64,000 bases of DNA, taken from the NCBI RefSeq assembly GCF_019396345.1, contig NZ_JAHKRM010000002.1:62001-126000 (forward strand). The letters are read 5' to 3'. Position 1 is the first letter of the stretch. Every line of letters starts with the position of its first letter. Source of the stretch: Nonomuraea guangzhouensis. Its GTDB lineage: Bacteria > Actinomycetota > Actinomycetes > Streptosporangiales > Streptosporangiaceae. The notes under the pieces were generated by a model, which saw nothing but the letters and a program-made list of their open reading frames with translations, ran no database searches and was not told the DNA's origin. The position numbers were made by a program, and so were the translations under genes. Below, one piece after another: positions 24,977 through 33,037 of the stretch.

Positions 24977-25767
24977 CGGCTCTCCTGCCAGGCCGTCAGC
25001 TTGTTGCCGGCCAGCATGAGCAGCCGGTCCATGATCAGGCCGAGGATGCCGATCGTGACGATGCCCACGAAGATCGTCGGCAGGTCGTAGTAGAGCTGCG
25101 CGCTCTGCATCCGGTGCCCGAGCCCGGCCTGCGCGGCCAGCAGCTCGGCGGCCACGAGTGTCCCCCAGGCCGAGCCGAGCCCGACCCGCATCCCGACGAG
25201 GATGAACGGTGTCGAGGCGGGGACCACGACCCGTGCGAAGATCGTCCCATCATCCGCGCCGAGGACCCGCGCGGCGTTGATGAGGGTCCTGTCCACGTTC
25301 ACCACGCCCTGGTACGTCGAGATGACGCAGGCCAGGAACGCCGCCAGAAAGATGACGAAGATCTTCGGACTCTCGCCGATACCCATCAGGACCAGCACCA
25401 GCGGCAGCATCGCCAGCGGCGGGATGGTCCTGAAGAACTGGATCCACGGCTCGAACAGACCCCGCGCGACCGTGTACCACCCCATGAGGAAGCCGGCCAG
25501 GACCGCCGCGACCGAGCCGAGCGCGAACCCGGCCAGCACCCGCCCGAGCGAGGCGCCGATGTCGGTGACGAGCGTGCCGTCCAGGATCATCCGCCAGGCG
25601 GCCGACACCACCTCGACCGGGGTCGGGAACTGGAGCCCGGCCAGCGACAACCCCCACCAGATCGCCAGCCCGGCCACGACCGAGACGACGTTGAGGATCA
25701 ACAGGGTCCGGCTCTTGCGGGGCCGGACTCTCGTGGCTCCCGCTGCTTCTGTGCTGATTATGGCCAC
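24973..25767 (-). CDS. ABC transporter permease (SsuC/TauC-like)
   Basis: The 264-residue inner-membrane protein has about six helices and the permease loop [23 protein letters not shown] that contacts the ATPase. Its 5' end overlaps the ROK regulator by 10 bases, so regulator and importer are one transcript. Confidence 0.9.
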   Translation of the reverse strand: MAIISTEAAGATRVRPRKSRTLLILNVVSVVAGLAIWWGLSLAGLQFPTPVEVVSAAWRMILDGTLVTDIGASLGRVLAGFALGSVAAVLAGFLMGWYTVARGLFEPWIQFFRTIPPLAMLPLVLVLMGIGESPKIFVIFLAAFLACVISTYQGVVNVDRTLINAARVLGADDGTIFARVVVPASTPFILVGMRVGLGSAWGTLVAAELLAAQAGLGHRMQSAQLYYDLPTIFVGIVTIGILGLIMDRLLMLAGNKLTAWQESR

Positions 25768-26939
25768 CTTCGGCCTCCGTCCGCAGTGATGTCCGCTTCG
25801 TATCCGGCCAGCAGCGGAGACTCATGGAACAGGGCCGCGATGGCCCCGAGCGCTCCGCCGTCGTCCGACAGCAGGGCCGGGCGGATCACCGGCGCCGCGT
25901 CGGTCAGCCACGACAGTTCGTACGTGACCGTGGCCGTGACCTGCTGCACCAGCGCGGGTGCGATCTTGACGATGTCGCCGGCGAGCACGATCTCGCTGGG
26001 GTTGAGCGTCATCGCGGCGGCGCCGAGCACCCGGCCGATGGCCGCGCCGGCCGCACGCAGCACCTGATCGGCGACCGGGTGCGCGATCTCCACGGCCGCC
26101 CCCAGATCGTCGAGCGTCTCCGTCGGCAGGCCGAGCTCCCGGCACCGCCCGAGGATCGCCGGAACGGACGCGACGGTCTCCACACAGCCGCGCTTGCCGC
26201 ACCGGCACTGCGCGCCGCCTGGGACGACGGTCACGTGACCGAGCTCTCCGGCGTACCCCTTGAAGCCTCGTACGAGCTGCCCGCCCACCACGAGACCACC
26301 ACCGACGCCGTCGGACAGGCGCAGGTAGATGAGGTCGCGTACGGAGTCGGACTGGGCGTGTAACGCCTCGGCCAGCCCCGCGAACCGCACGTGGTTGTCG
26401 ACGATCACGGCGGCGTGGAAACGCTCGGCGAACACCTCCGCCACCCCGTCGGCCCGCGACCGATCGCCCCAGCCCGGCACACCGATCCCGATCGCCTGGA
26501 GCGCGCCGTAATGAACACCGGTGTCGGCACTCAACCTGTCGATCAGCGCCATCCCGGCCTGCACACGCTCGGGCCATCCGGCCGACTCGTCGTAGCGGGA
26601 TGTACCGGACGCGATGATGTCGTGCGACGCGTCAGCCACCAGGACGTTCACCCGGCGATGGCCGAAGTCGACCCCCATGTACTGCCCGGACCCCGGATCC
26701 AGCGCGAGCCGCTCAGCCGGCCGCCCGCTGCCGATGCGCTCGACGGCGTCGGTGTCGACGACCCGGATCGCACCCCGGCCGAGCAGGTCGCTGGTGATCT
26801 CGGAGACCGTGGTACGCGACAGGCCGACCCGCGTCGCGATCTCGTTGCGGCTCTGCGCGCCGTGCCGGCGTAGCAGGCGCAGCACTCGCTCCTCGTGGGA
26901 CCGTCGGACGAGCGCATGCGCTCCATTGGGCGTTGACAC
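25758..26939 (-). CDS. ROK-family regulator of the sulfatase/SsuABC operon
   Basis: The 393-residue protein has an N-terminal winged helix ([27 protein letters not shown]), a ROK/ASKHA sugar-binding domain, and the zinc motif CRCGKRGC followed by VET. It opens a six-gene operon: regulator, permease, ATPase, binding protein, sulfatase, FGE. The GTG start is leaderless: the -10 element TAGGTT ends six bases upstream. Similar proteins repress carbohydrate genes and respond to a sugar or sugar phosphate. Here that would link sulfate-ester uptake to carbohydrate status. Confidence 0.88.
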   Translation of the reverse strand: MSTPNGAHALVRRSHEERVLRLLRRHGAQSRNEIATRVGLSRTTVSEITSDLLGRGAIRVVDTDAVERIGSGRPAERLALDPGSGQYMGVDFGHRRVNVLVADASHDIIASGTSRYDESAGWPERVQAGMALIDRLSADTGVHYGALQAIGIGVPGWGDRSRADGVAEVFAERFHAAVIVDNHVRFAGLAEALHAQSDSVRDLIYLRLSDGVGGGLVVGGQLVRGFKGYAGELGHVTVVPGGAQCRCGKRGCVETVASVPAILGRCRELGLPTETLDDLGAAVEIAHPVADQVLRAAGAAIGRVLGAAAMTLNPSEIVLAGDIVKIAPALVQQVTATVTYELSWLTDAAPVIRPALLSDDGGALGAIAALFHESPLLAGYEADITADGGRRWP

Positions 26940-26945
26940 GCTGGA

Positions 26946-26975
26946 AACCTATGGTTTGTCCATTTTTTCCGTCAA
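26946..26975 (-). promoter_or_regulatory. Leaderless sigma-70-type promoter of the ROK operon
   Basis: On the minus strand TTGACG (26970-26975) and TAGGTT (26946-26951) are spaced by 18 bases containing an A6 tract. Transcription would begin at or next to GTG 26939. Confidence 0.6.
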
Positions 26976-27264
26976 CCTTCCGGCAAAATGAATCCGGAAA
27001 TCTGCCACCGGGCCGACGAAAACCTCTGACCAGCGTCAACAGGCCGGTCTCTGGAGCGGGAGTTCTTCGAGACCTCCACTCGCAGCAGAGGCTGGAGGGC
27101 GGCGTCAACCGTCACCGGACCCGCAGGCGCAGTACTTCGGATCCGTGCCGAACGAGCGGACGCTGGGCGTACTCAGCCTCCCGGCGTACTCAGCCTCCCG
27201 AAACAATCACCCAAACGCCTCGGTGGCATCCCTTGATCACGCCAGCGGCCCGCGCCCACCGACC
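26976..27264. other. Intergenic region with a 17-base tandem repeat
   Basis: No gene is supported here. The unit GGCGTACTCAGCCTCCC is repeated back to back at 27166-27182 and 27183-27199. The rest shows no recognisable feature. Confidence 0.5.
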
Positions 27265-27582
27265 TCATCGAAGATGGCCCATCAGCAAGGCACTCCACAG
27301 CGCCGCCGCTACACCGGCATGCCATCGCTCGGTCTCCTCGATGACGTCACTGCTGTTCTCATGGCAAGTCCGGCGCATGAACACCAAACCGCCCACCTGC
27401 CACAGCTCGAAGAAGGTCCCTGTGCAGCCACACGTCCGCCGCAGAACACGCCCACCAGGCTCCAACCGCTCCGGAACGATCCAAACCAGGCGCTCACAGT
27501 GCGACGTGGGCGGCATGACGTGATCGTCGAAACACGGAGGCGGCATCCGCCACAGTTCACCGACCCACCCACCCGAGGCCAT
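27265..27582 (-). CDS. Small hypothetical protein coupled to the HATPase gene
   Basis: The 105-residue protein contains C-x-C-TGTFFELWQVGGLVFMRRT and ends in ALWSALLMGHLR. Its ATG overlaps the TAA of the ATPase gene (TAATG), which strongly supports translation. I do not know the function. Proteins of this size and pattern are often beside XRE/DUF397/HATPase loci in actinomycetes, as I recall. Confidence 0.65.
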   Translation of the reverse strand: MASGGWVGELWRMPPPCFDDHVMPPTSHCERLVWIVPERLEPGGRVLRRTCGCTGTFFELWQVGGLVFMRRTCHENSSDVIEETERWHAGVAAALWSALLMGHLR

Positions 27583-28031
27583 TACGCCGCCACGACTTCC
27601 ATCGACAACGGCTCAGCGGGGGGCGGCGAGTCCTCGACGGTGAGCACTTCGGCCCACACCATGTAGCCGGGGAAGCTTCGCCTCACGCCCCACCGGGCGG
27701 ACAGTGCCTCCACCAGTTGTAGGCCGCGCCCGAAATCCCCGTCGTCGCCCACTTGGCGAGGACGCAGAACGGTTCTCGCCCCTTCGTCGGTGACTTCAAT
27801 TCGCGCCAGCCGACCACCGATGTCCGAGATCTCCACCGTGACCAGCCCGTCAGGGTCGCCCGAACGGGTATGCATCACGGCATTGTTGAGCAACTCGCTA
27901 AGGACTAGGAGCACAGCGTCCAGATTCCGGTGTCCCACTGCAGTCAGTACCAGCGTGGCGTATTGCCGAAGCAGCGACACCGAAGAGCTCGCTCCTGGCA
28001 CCACCACCTCAGCGAGAAAACGCTCGCTCAT
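27582..28031 (-). CDS. RsbW-like ATP-binding protein (anti-sigma/developmental HATPase)
   Basis: The 149-residue protein is a GHKL ATPase of the RsbW/SpoIIAB type. It has LSELLNNAVMHTR (N-box), VTDEG (G1-like) and FGRGLQLVEALSARWGV (G2). Such proteins phosphorylate anti-sigma antagonists or act within WhiJ/BldB-like developmental loci. The ATG at 28031 follows GGGAGG; the upstream extension to 28139 is rich in Gly/Arg and lacks homology. It is the middle gene of a three-gene leftward operon divergent from XRE-DUF397. Confidence 0.85.
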   Translation of the reverse strand: MSERFLAEVVVPGASSSVSLLRQYATLVLTAVGHRNLDAVLLVLSELLNNAVMHTRSGDPDGLVTVEISDIGGRLARIEVTDEGARTVLRPRQVGDDGDFGRGLQLVEALSARWGVRRSFPGYMVWAEVLTVEDSPPPAEPLSMEVVAA

Positions 28032-28101
28032 CGCGTTGCCTCCCAGTTCCGCCGGAAACCGGCATCCGTGCCGTCCTGTCCCCCGCCCGAACCCACGCCC
28101 A

Positions 28102-28383
28102 TTACTGCTCCACCCGGTCAAGGATGTTGAGCGCTGCATCGCTCCGCGCCACCGGGATACGCGCCCAGCGCCATGGCACCCATGTGAAGGGGTAAGTGCC
28201 CCGACGTCTCTCGGCCCTGCCCCGAAGTGCCCGCCGTCGCTCCGACGGGGACAGCAGCATTAGATCAGGACACTTCTCGATCGACCCGTCGGCAATGACC
28301 ACTTTTGCCACCAAAATGGAAAGGCCATCCGCCAACTGCACAATAAATGCCATTCGTAGCATTTCGCGAGCGCCGTTGGACAT
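28102..28383 (-). CDS. Small hypothetical protein heading the HATPase operon
   Basis: The 93-residue protein begins MSNGAREMLRMAFIVQLADG and is basic in the middle (SPSERRRALRGRAERRRG). A near-perfect AAGGAGGTTTGAC precedes the ATG, so translation is likely. I recognise no domain. It is 70 bases upstream of the ATPase gene and divergent from the XRE gene. Confidence 0.7.
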   Translation of the reverse strand: MSNGAREMLRMAFIVQLADGLSILVAKVVIADGSIEKCPDLMLLSPSERRRALRGRAERRRGTYPFTWVPWRWARIPVARSDAALNILDRVEQ

Positions 28384-28472
28384 GTCAAACCTCCTTCCGC
28401 GCAGGGGGATCGCCGTTTTCGCCCTCGCCGTAGGCCACGGGGTGTATGAGTGCTAGTGTTCACCCAGCCAGC

Positions 28473-28514
28473 CCATAAATGCAAGCCATTCATTTAACGG
28501 CCAGTCATTTATGG
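28473..28514. promoter_or_regulatory. CATTTA-motif operator region between divergent genes
   Basis: CCATAAATG (28473-28481) and CATTTATGG (28506-28514) form an inverted repeat, with another CATTTA at 28491-28496 between them. They sit just before the XRE gene and in the shared promoter region of the divergent small-protein/ATPase operon. The XRE protein is the obvious candidate to bind them. Confidence 0.45.
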
Positions 28515-28534
28515 CTGAAGCGAAAGGAGAGATC

Positions 28535-29395
28535 GTGGCTCGTGGCAAGCACATACCGACAGTGGCGAGCACACGACTGGCTGCCGAGCTTCGGAGCCAT
28601 CGGGAGAAGTCGGGCTTGAGCCAGGAAGCCGTGGCCGAACAGATGGGTTGGGCCGAAAGCAAGCTATACCGGATCGAAAACGACAAAAGTCGAGTTTTGG
28701 TGCGGGACGTTAAGCGGCTGGTATCTCTGTATGAGCCTGAAGAGGCGCAGGCACACGCGATTGTCGAGTTGGCCCGAGTGGCCGGCGAACCCGACTGGTG
28801 GCATCAATACTCTGGCGCCATTCCCGAGTGGTTCCAGGTCTATGTCGCGCTGGAGACATCAGCGTCGCATGTGTTCGGATACGACTCTGAGCTCGTGCCC
28901 GGCATCATGCAGACCGAGAGTTACGCGCGGACGATCATGATGACCGCCCCCGATCGCGGCCCGGATGAGGAGATAGAGAACCAGGTCAAAGTGAGGATAA
29001 ATCGCCAGGCGCGACTTACCGGAACCAACCCTCTCAACCTCTGGATAGTTCTGAACGAGGGCGTCGTTCGCCGAAAGGTAGGCGGGCCAGATGTCATGCG
29101 CGAACAGATCGAACATCTCATCGAGATTGCACAGCTTCGTAATGTCACGCTCCAAGTCCTGCCGTACGAAGTCGGCGAGCACAGTGCCATGCATGGCTCG
29201 TTCACGATCTTGCAGTTCCCGCCTGCGCACGATCCAGACAAAGTATATCTAGAGCAGCAAATCGGCGGCATATATACACAGAAGACAAATGAGGTAGAGC
29301 GGTATAAGCTGCTGTATGACGACGTGCGTGCCCGAGCGCTAGGACCTGGGGAAACGATCGGCATGTTTCGCTCAATCGTCGCAGAGTTAACGTGA
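28535..29395 (+). CDS. XRE-family regulator with DUF5753 domain (WhiJ-like)
   Basis: The 286-residue protein has an N-terminal helix-turn-helix (LAAELRSHREKSGLSQEAVAEQMGW) and a DUF5753 domain (VFGYDSELVPGIMQTESYAR...). This architecture defines WhiJ-type regulators, which act with a small DUF397 partner. I place the start at GTG 28535 because AAAGGAGAG precedes it; ATG 28511 has no ribosome-binding site and lies inside the operator repeats. The stop overlaps a possible GTG of the DUF397 gene. Confidence 0.88.
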   Translation: MARGKHIPTVASTRLAAELRSHREKSGLSQEAVAEQMGWAESKLYRIENDKSRVLVRDVKRLVSLYEPEEAQAHAIVELARVAGEPDWWHQYSGAIPEWFQVYVALETSASHVFGYDSELVPGIMQTESYARTIMMTAPDRGPDEEIENQVKVRINRQARLTGTNPLNLWIVLNEGVVRRKVGGPDVMREQIEHLIEIAQLRNVTLQVLPYEVGEHSAMHGSFTILQFPPAHDPDKVYLEQQIGGIYTQKTNEVERYKLLYDDVRARALGPGETIGMFRSIVAELT

Positions 29396-29424
29396 CAACG
29401 CCCGGCAGCAAGGGAGAGGTGATC

Positions 29425-29700
29425 GTGGATCTGACCGCCGCAGTTTGGCGCAAAAGCGCCCGGAGCGGCAACAACGGTGGCCAATGTGTTGAGGTCGCAG
29501 TGCTGCGTGGCCGCGAGACAGGAGTGGCCAACAAGGCAGAGGAAGAGTTCGTCGTACTCGTTCGGGACAGCAAGAACCATGACCGTGAACCTCAGGTTTT
29601 CACGATCCCAGAATGGGACGCCTTCTGCGAAGGTGTGCGAGAGGGGCAGTTTGACCCCTCAGCCATGATCAAGGAACTTGGGCCAGTTCCAGCCACCTGA
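29425..29700 (+). CDS. DUF397 protein (BldB-like partner of the XRE regulator)
   Basis: The 91-residue protein shows the DUF397 pattern: AVWRKSARSGNNGGQCVEVAVL, then VLVRDSKN and FTIPEWDAFCEGVREGQFD. DUF397 proteins pair with the preceding WhiJ-like regulator, and bldB of Streptomyces belongs to this family. The GTG at 29425 follows GGGAGAGG. An alternative GTG at 29392 overlaps the XRE stop (GTGA) and would add 11 residues. Confidence 0.87.
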   Translation: MDLTAAVWRKSARSGNNGGQCVEVAVLRGRETGVANKAEEEFVVLVRDSKNHDREPQVFTIPEWDAFCEGVREGQFDPSAMIKELGPVPAT

Positions 29701-29718
29701 TCGATGCGCGAGGCATGC

Positions 29719-29755
29719 AAGGTGCCCGGTTGCCAGCTAGGCAGCCAGGCACCTT
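29719..29755. terminator. Hairpin terminator between convergent genes
   Basis: AAGGTGCC (29719-29726) pairs with GGCACCTT (29748-29755). Inside it GGTTGCC can pair with GGCAGCC using one G-U pair. The stem ends 34 bases before the leftward M28 stop and 19 bases after the DUF397 stop, so it can serve both transcripts. Confidence 0.7.
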
Positions 29756-29788
29756 CGTGCGTTAGCGGGGCTCTGCCTGTGGCGGGGG

Positions 29789-32128
29789 TCAGGCGGGCCG
29801 TAGATCGTAGGTGCGCGTGACCGCGATCAGGTCGCCGTCCTCGCGTGTGGACGCCACCAGGCCCGGCGGCCTGGGCGTGAAGCCGGGCACCGCGGACAGG
29901 CCGTCCGTTTCGGCGATCGCCGTGAGGCGTACGGGGTCGGCGCTCGGCACGCGCAGGGTGATGTCGACGCCGCCGGCGGGGATGCCGCGGAAGCGGATCT
30001 CGCCGGGCCAGGTGTTGGCCCGAATGCCGCTGACGGATACGGTCACCGGGGTGAGTCCGGTGGCGCCCGCCGTGACCTGGGTGATCGGCCGCTCGACGCG
30101 CAGGGTCACCGAGCGTGCGCCCTTCCCCGCCCGGACCCGCAACCTGATCGCGTCTCCGGCGCGGGAGAGTATGGCCACGCGGGGCCCTTCGGTCTCGATC
30201 GCCGGTGCGTCGCCGGTCCACAGCGTGCGCCGCGCGTAGCCCGCGGGCAGCGATCCGGTGTCCCGGCTGGAGACGTATCGCCTGGTCCAGGCGGTGGGAT
30301 CGGCGTCCCCGCTGACCCAGTGGGCCACCCGGGTGTCGGCGTTGAGGACGTACGCGAGGTGCGAGCGTTGCGGGTTTGTCGCATCGAAGGTGTCCGTCGC
30401 CAACCCGACGCCGGTCATCGCCACCGCGAGCACAGCGGCGACCACGATGCCAAGACCACTGCCACGGTGTGTGCCACTTCCACCGCCAAGGCCCGCACTG
30501 AGGCTCAGCGCGGGGAGGGTCAGTTCCGCGAGTGGCAGCAGCGTCAGTCCGAACAAGGCGAGGACCAGGGCGCTCACACCGCCGAGCGCGAGCCCCATCC
30601 CGTCGAACGCGGTCCCCGCCAGCGCGGGCAGCAGCATCGCGGCCATGGATGCGCCGAGCGTGAGCGCGACGACCCGCCACACCGCTCCTGGCAGCAGCAG
30701 CGCGGCCAGGCCGCCGAGCGCGCACAGCAGGGCGGGAAGGGTGAGGACGAAGGCCGCCCCGGGCGCGAACCACGCGGCCAGCACGCCCAGCCCGGCAGGC
30801 CAAACCAGCGCGCCGATGGCCAGCGCGGCCAGCCCGAGGCGGCCTCGCAAGGGCAGGTACCAGGCCAGCAGCGCCAGCGCGGCCAGCAGCACGACCGCCG
30901 CCTGGTAGGCCATCGGGCGATGCAGCAGCCCGCCCATCCCGTCATACGCGGGCCGCAGCGCGACCAGCACCTCCCACAGCCCTTGCGCGAGGAACACCGC
31001 CAGGACCAGGGGCACCGCGGCAGACGCCGCCGCGACGATGATCCGGGGGATGCTCGCCAGCCGCGCCCAGCGCGCCAACAGCGCCAGGCCCGCGACCGCG
31101 AGCAGCGCGAGCACCGCCAGCGGCCGGACCAGCCAGCCGGGGTACGTCACCATGACACCAAGGATCCGGAAATACGTGACGTCATGGTCGGCCGCCAGCG
31201 CGGGCAGGTCCGCGTCCCCCAGGGTGCGGGCCAGCGCCAGCATGGTGGAGCCGTGGTGTTGCAGGCTGCCGCGGTCGAGGTTGGCGATGGAGTCGTCGGC
31301 GGTGTGATAGCGCGAGGAGCGCTCGATATAGGCGAAGTTCATACCGGTGAACCCCGCTTTGGCCAGCGGGGTGAAGTCGGTGTTGTTCGGTAGCAGCCGG
31401 TACAGCTCGGTCATCACGGAGTCGCCTCGCGGATGCGGCGCGGCGGCGGCGAACGTACTCACCAGCCCCGCGTTGTTCCTCGAGGTCTCGAACATCAGGG
31501 ACGGCCCGCTGACTCCCCGCGCCTCCCAGTTGAGCAGCACCCCGCCCTTGCGTCCCAGAGGGTGTTCGCGGACGAACGCCTCCGCGCCGAGCACGCCGTC
31601 CTCCTCGCCGTCCGTCATCAGCAGCACCAGGTCGTTGCGGAGTGGGGCGGCGCCCAGCGCTCGTACGGTCTCCAGCATGGCGGCCACCGCCGCTCCGTCA
31701 TCGGAGGCGCCGGGCCCGACCGCCGCGGAGTCGTAGTGGGCGGCGATCAGTAACGTGCCCGACGGGTCGCTGCCTCGTCTGGTGGCCACCACGTTGTCCA
31801 CCCGCCCGAATGACGCCAGCCCCGACGAGGAGTTGGCACCGATCGCCCGCTGGACCGCCACGTCGAGCCCCGCCGCCCGCAACTGTCCGACCAGATAAGT
31901 CCTGGCCCGGTCGCCCGCCGGGCTGCCGAGCGGCCGCGGCTCAGCGGCGAACCGTTCGAGGTGGCGCAGGGCGCGTTCGGCGCTGAACTCCCGGCCCGGC
32001 GCCGACGCGGGGAGGGGCTGCATCGTGCTTTGCCCCATCGCCGTCAGCATGATCACTCCGGCCAGGGCGAGCAGCGCCAGCAGTCCCGCCAGCGTGCGGC
32101 GCGGGACGTCGATCAACTTTCCCTTCAT
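29789..32128 (-). CDS. Membrane-bound M28 peptidase
   Basis: The 779-residue protein has an N-terminal membrane anchor (about 12-32) and an M28 domain (about 50-310) with ligands in AAHYDS, GASDDGA, TDGEEDG and RYHTADD. About eight transmembrane helices and a C-terminal extracytoplasmic beta-rich region follow. It resembles Fxna/ERMP1-like multi-pass M28 peptidases of bacteria. An aminopeptidase role outside the membrane is expected from family. ATG 32128 is favoured over 32209 because the anchor follows it directly; no ribosome-binding site is visible, so a leaderless start is possible. Confidence 0.84.
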   Translation of the reverse strand: MKGKLIDVPRRTLAGLLALLALAGVIMLTAMGQSTMQPLPASAPGREFSAERALRHLERFAAEPRPLGSPAGDRARTYLVGQLRAAGLDVAVQRAIGANSSSGLASFGRVDNVVATRRGSDPSGTLLIAAHYDSAAVGPGASDDGAAVAAMLETVRALGAAPLRNDLVLLMTDGEEDGVLGAEAFVREHPLGRKGGVLLNWEARGVSGPSLMFETSRNNAGLVSTFAAAAPHPRGDSVMTELYRLLPNNTDFTPLAKAGFTGMNFAYIERSSRYHTADDSIANLDRGSLQHHGSTMLALARTLGDADLPALAADHDVTYFRILGVMVTYPGWLVRPLAVLALLAVAGLALLARWARLASIPRIIVAAASAAVPLVLAVFLAQGLWEVLVALRPAYDGMGGLLHRPMAYQAAVVLLAALALLAWYLPLRGRLGLAALAIGALVWPAGLGVLAAWFAPGAAFVLTLPALLCALGGLAALLLPGAVWRVVALTLGASMAAMLLPALAGTAFDGMGLALGGVSALVLALFGLTLLPLAELTLPALSLSAGLGGGSGTHRGSGLGIVVAAVLAVAMTGVGLATDTFDATNPQRSHLAYVLNADTRVAHWVSGDADPTAWTRRYVSSRDTGSLPAGYARRTLWTGDAPAIETEGPRVAILSRAGDAIRLRVRAGKGARSVTLRVERPITQVTAGATGLTPVTVSVSGIRANTWPGEIRFRGIPAGGVDITLRVPSADPVRLTAIAETDGLSAVPGFTPRPPGLVASTREDGDLIAVTRTYDLRPA

Positions 32129-32231
32129 GACGAGAAACGCTAGGTCCGGGGGTTCGGGCGCCGGAATGAAGCGCGTACCCGGATCTGGCTGCGGTTTCCC
32201 ACAGCTCAAGCTCAGCCGCTCAGTGCCTTCG

Positions 32232-32855
32232 TCACAGCTTGGTGGGGCGGGCGGCGAGCCGTACGCCCAGATGGGCGTGTGTGCCGAGGAGCCACGCGGC
32301 GCTGACGTACACCGACGCGGTGGAGCCGCCGAAGACCTGAGCCACCATGGCCACCGGGAACCACATCCCCGCGAGCAGCGGCAGCCAGCGGAACGCGCCC
32401 TGGTAGCGGCCCTTGACCGCGATGGTGATGCCCAGGGCCAGCAGGACGAGCTGGCTGAGCGGCCAGCAGGCGTCCAGGATCATCAGCGGCAGCGGGAAGT
32501 CGTCGTAGCTGCCGACGTAGCCGAAGGACAGCGCGTTGAACAGGAACGCGCCGGGCAGCAGCACGAGCAGCCCCGCCGGGATCACCCGGGTCCACCCGTC
32601 ACCGGCACCGCGCGTGGACAGCACTGTCCAGACATAGGCGAAGACTCCCGTGACGAACAGCATCCCGGTGATGGTGTCGAGTGTCTGTACGCCCTCCTGG
32701 ATCTTGTCTCCCACGATGACGGTGCCGGCCGCCCAGGCCGTGGCCCCGACGGCCAGGAACAGCCCGGAGAGCTGGATGCGAGCCGGGTTCACGGTGCGCC
32801 GGTCGGTCACGGGCTCGTTGGGGTTGACGTTGCTGGGCACTACGTGACTGGACAT
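32232..32855 (-). CDS. Hypothetical multi-pass membrane protein
   Basis: The 207-residue protein has about six hydrophobic helices (for example QLSGLFLAVGATAWAAGTVIV and VIPAGLLVLLPGAFLFNALSFGYVG). It has no catalytic motif I recognise. The ATG at 32855 is preceded by GGAGG at a good distance. It is divergent from the sensor kinase, with a DosR-like sequence between them, and may be under that system. Confidence 0.75.
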   Translation of the reverse strand: MSSHVVPSNVNPNEPVTDRRTVNPARIQLSGLFLAVGATAWAAGTVIVGDKIQEGVQTLDTITGMLFVTGVFAYVWTVLSTRGAGDGWTRVIPAGLLVLLPGAFLFNALSFGYVGSYDDFPLPLMILDACWPLSQLVLLALGITIAVKGRYQGAFRWLPLLAGMWFPVAMVAQVFGGSTASVYVSAAWLLGTHAHLGVRLAARPTKL

Positions 32856-32963
32856 CGTTCGTTCCTCCGTTGGGGTGTCGGTGGAGCCACGATCGCGGCC
32901 GCCTGTCCCGGGCGTCCAGGGAGCAGGGCCACGCGGGACAGTCCCGGTTTCGCCCTTTGTGAC

Positions 32964-32978
32964 CGGGCCAAATGTCCC
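32964..32978 (-). promoter_or_regulatory. DosR/OsdR-like sequence in divergent promoter
   Basis: On the minus strand GGGACATTTGGCCCG matches 10 of 12 fixed positions of the DosR-type core. It lies between the membrane protein gene and the histidine-kinase gene. It is weaker than the sites at 7.6 kb. Confidence 0.3.
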
Positions 32979-33037
32979 TGGCGGGAAGGGACACCGCCCC
33001 CGTGAAGGTGGGACGCGTCGTGTGGCACGCTGGCGGC

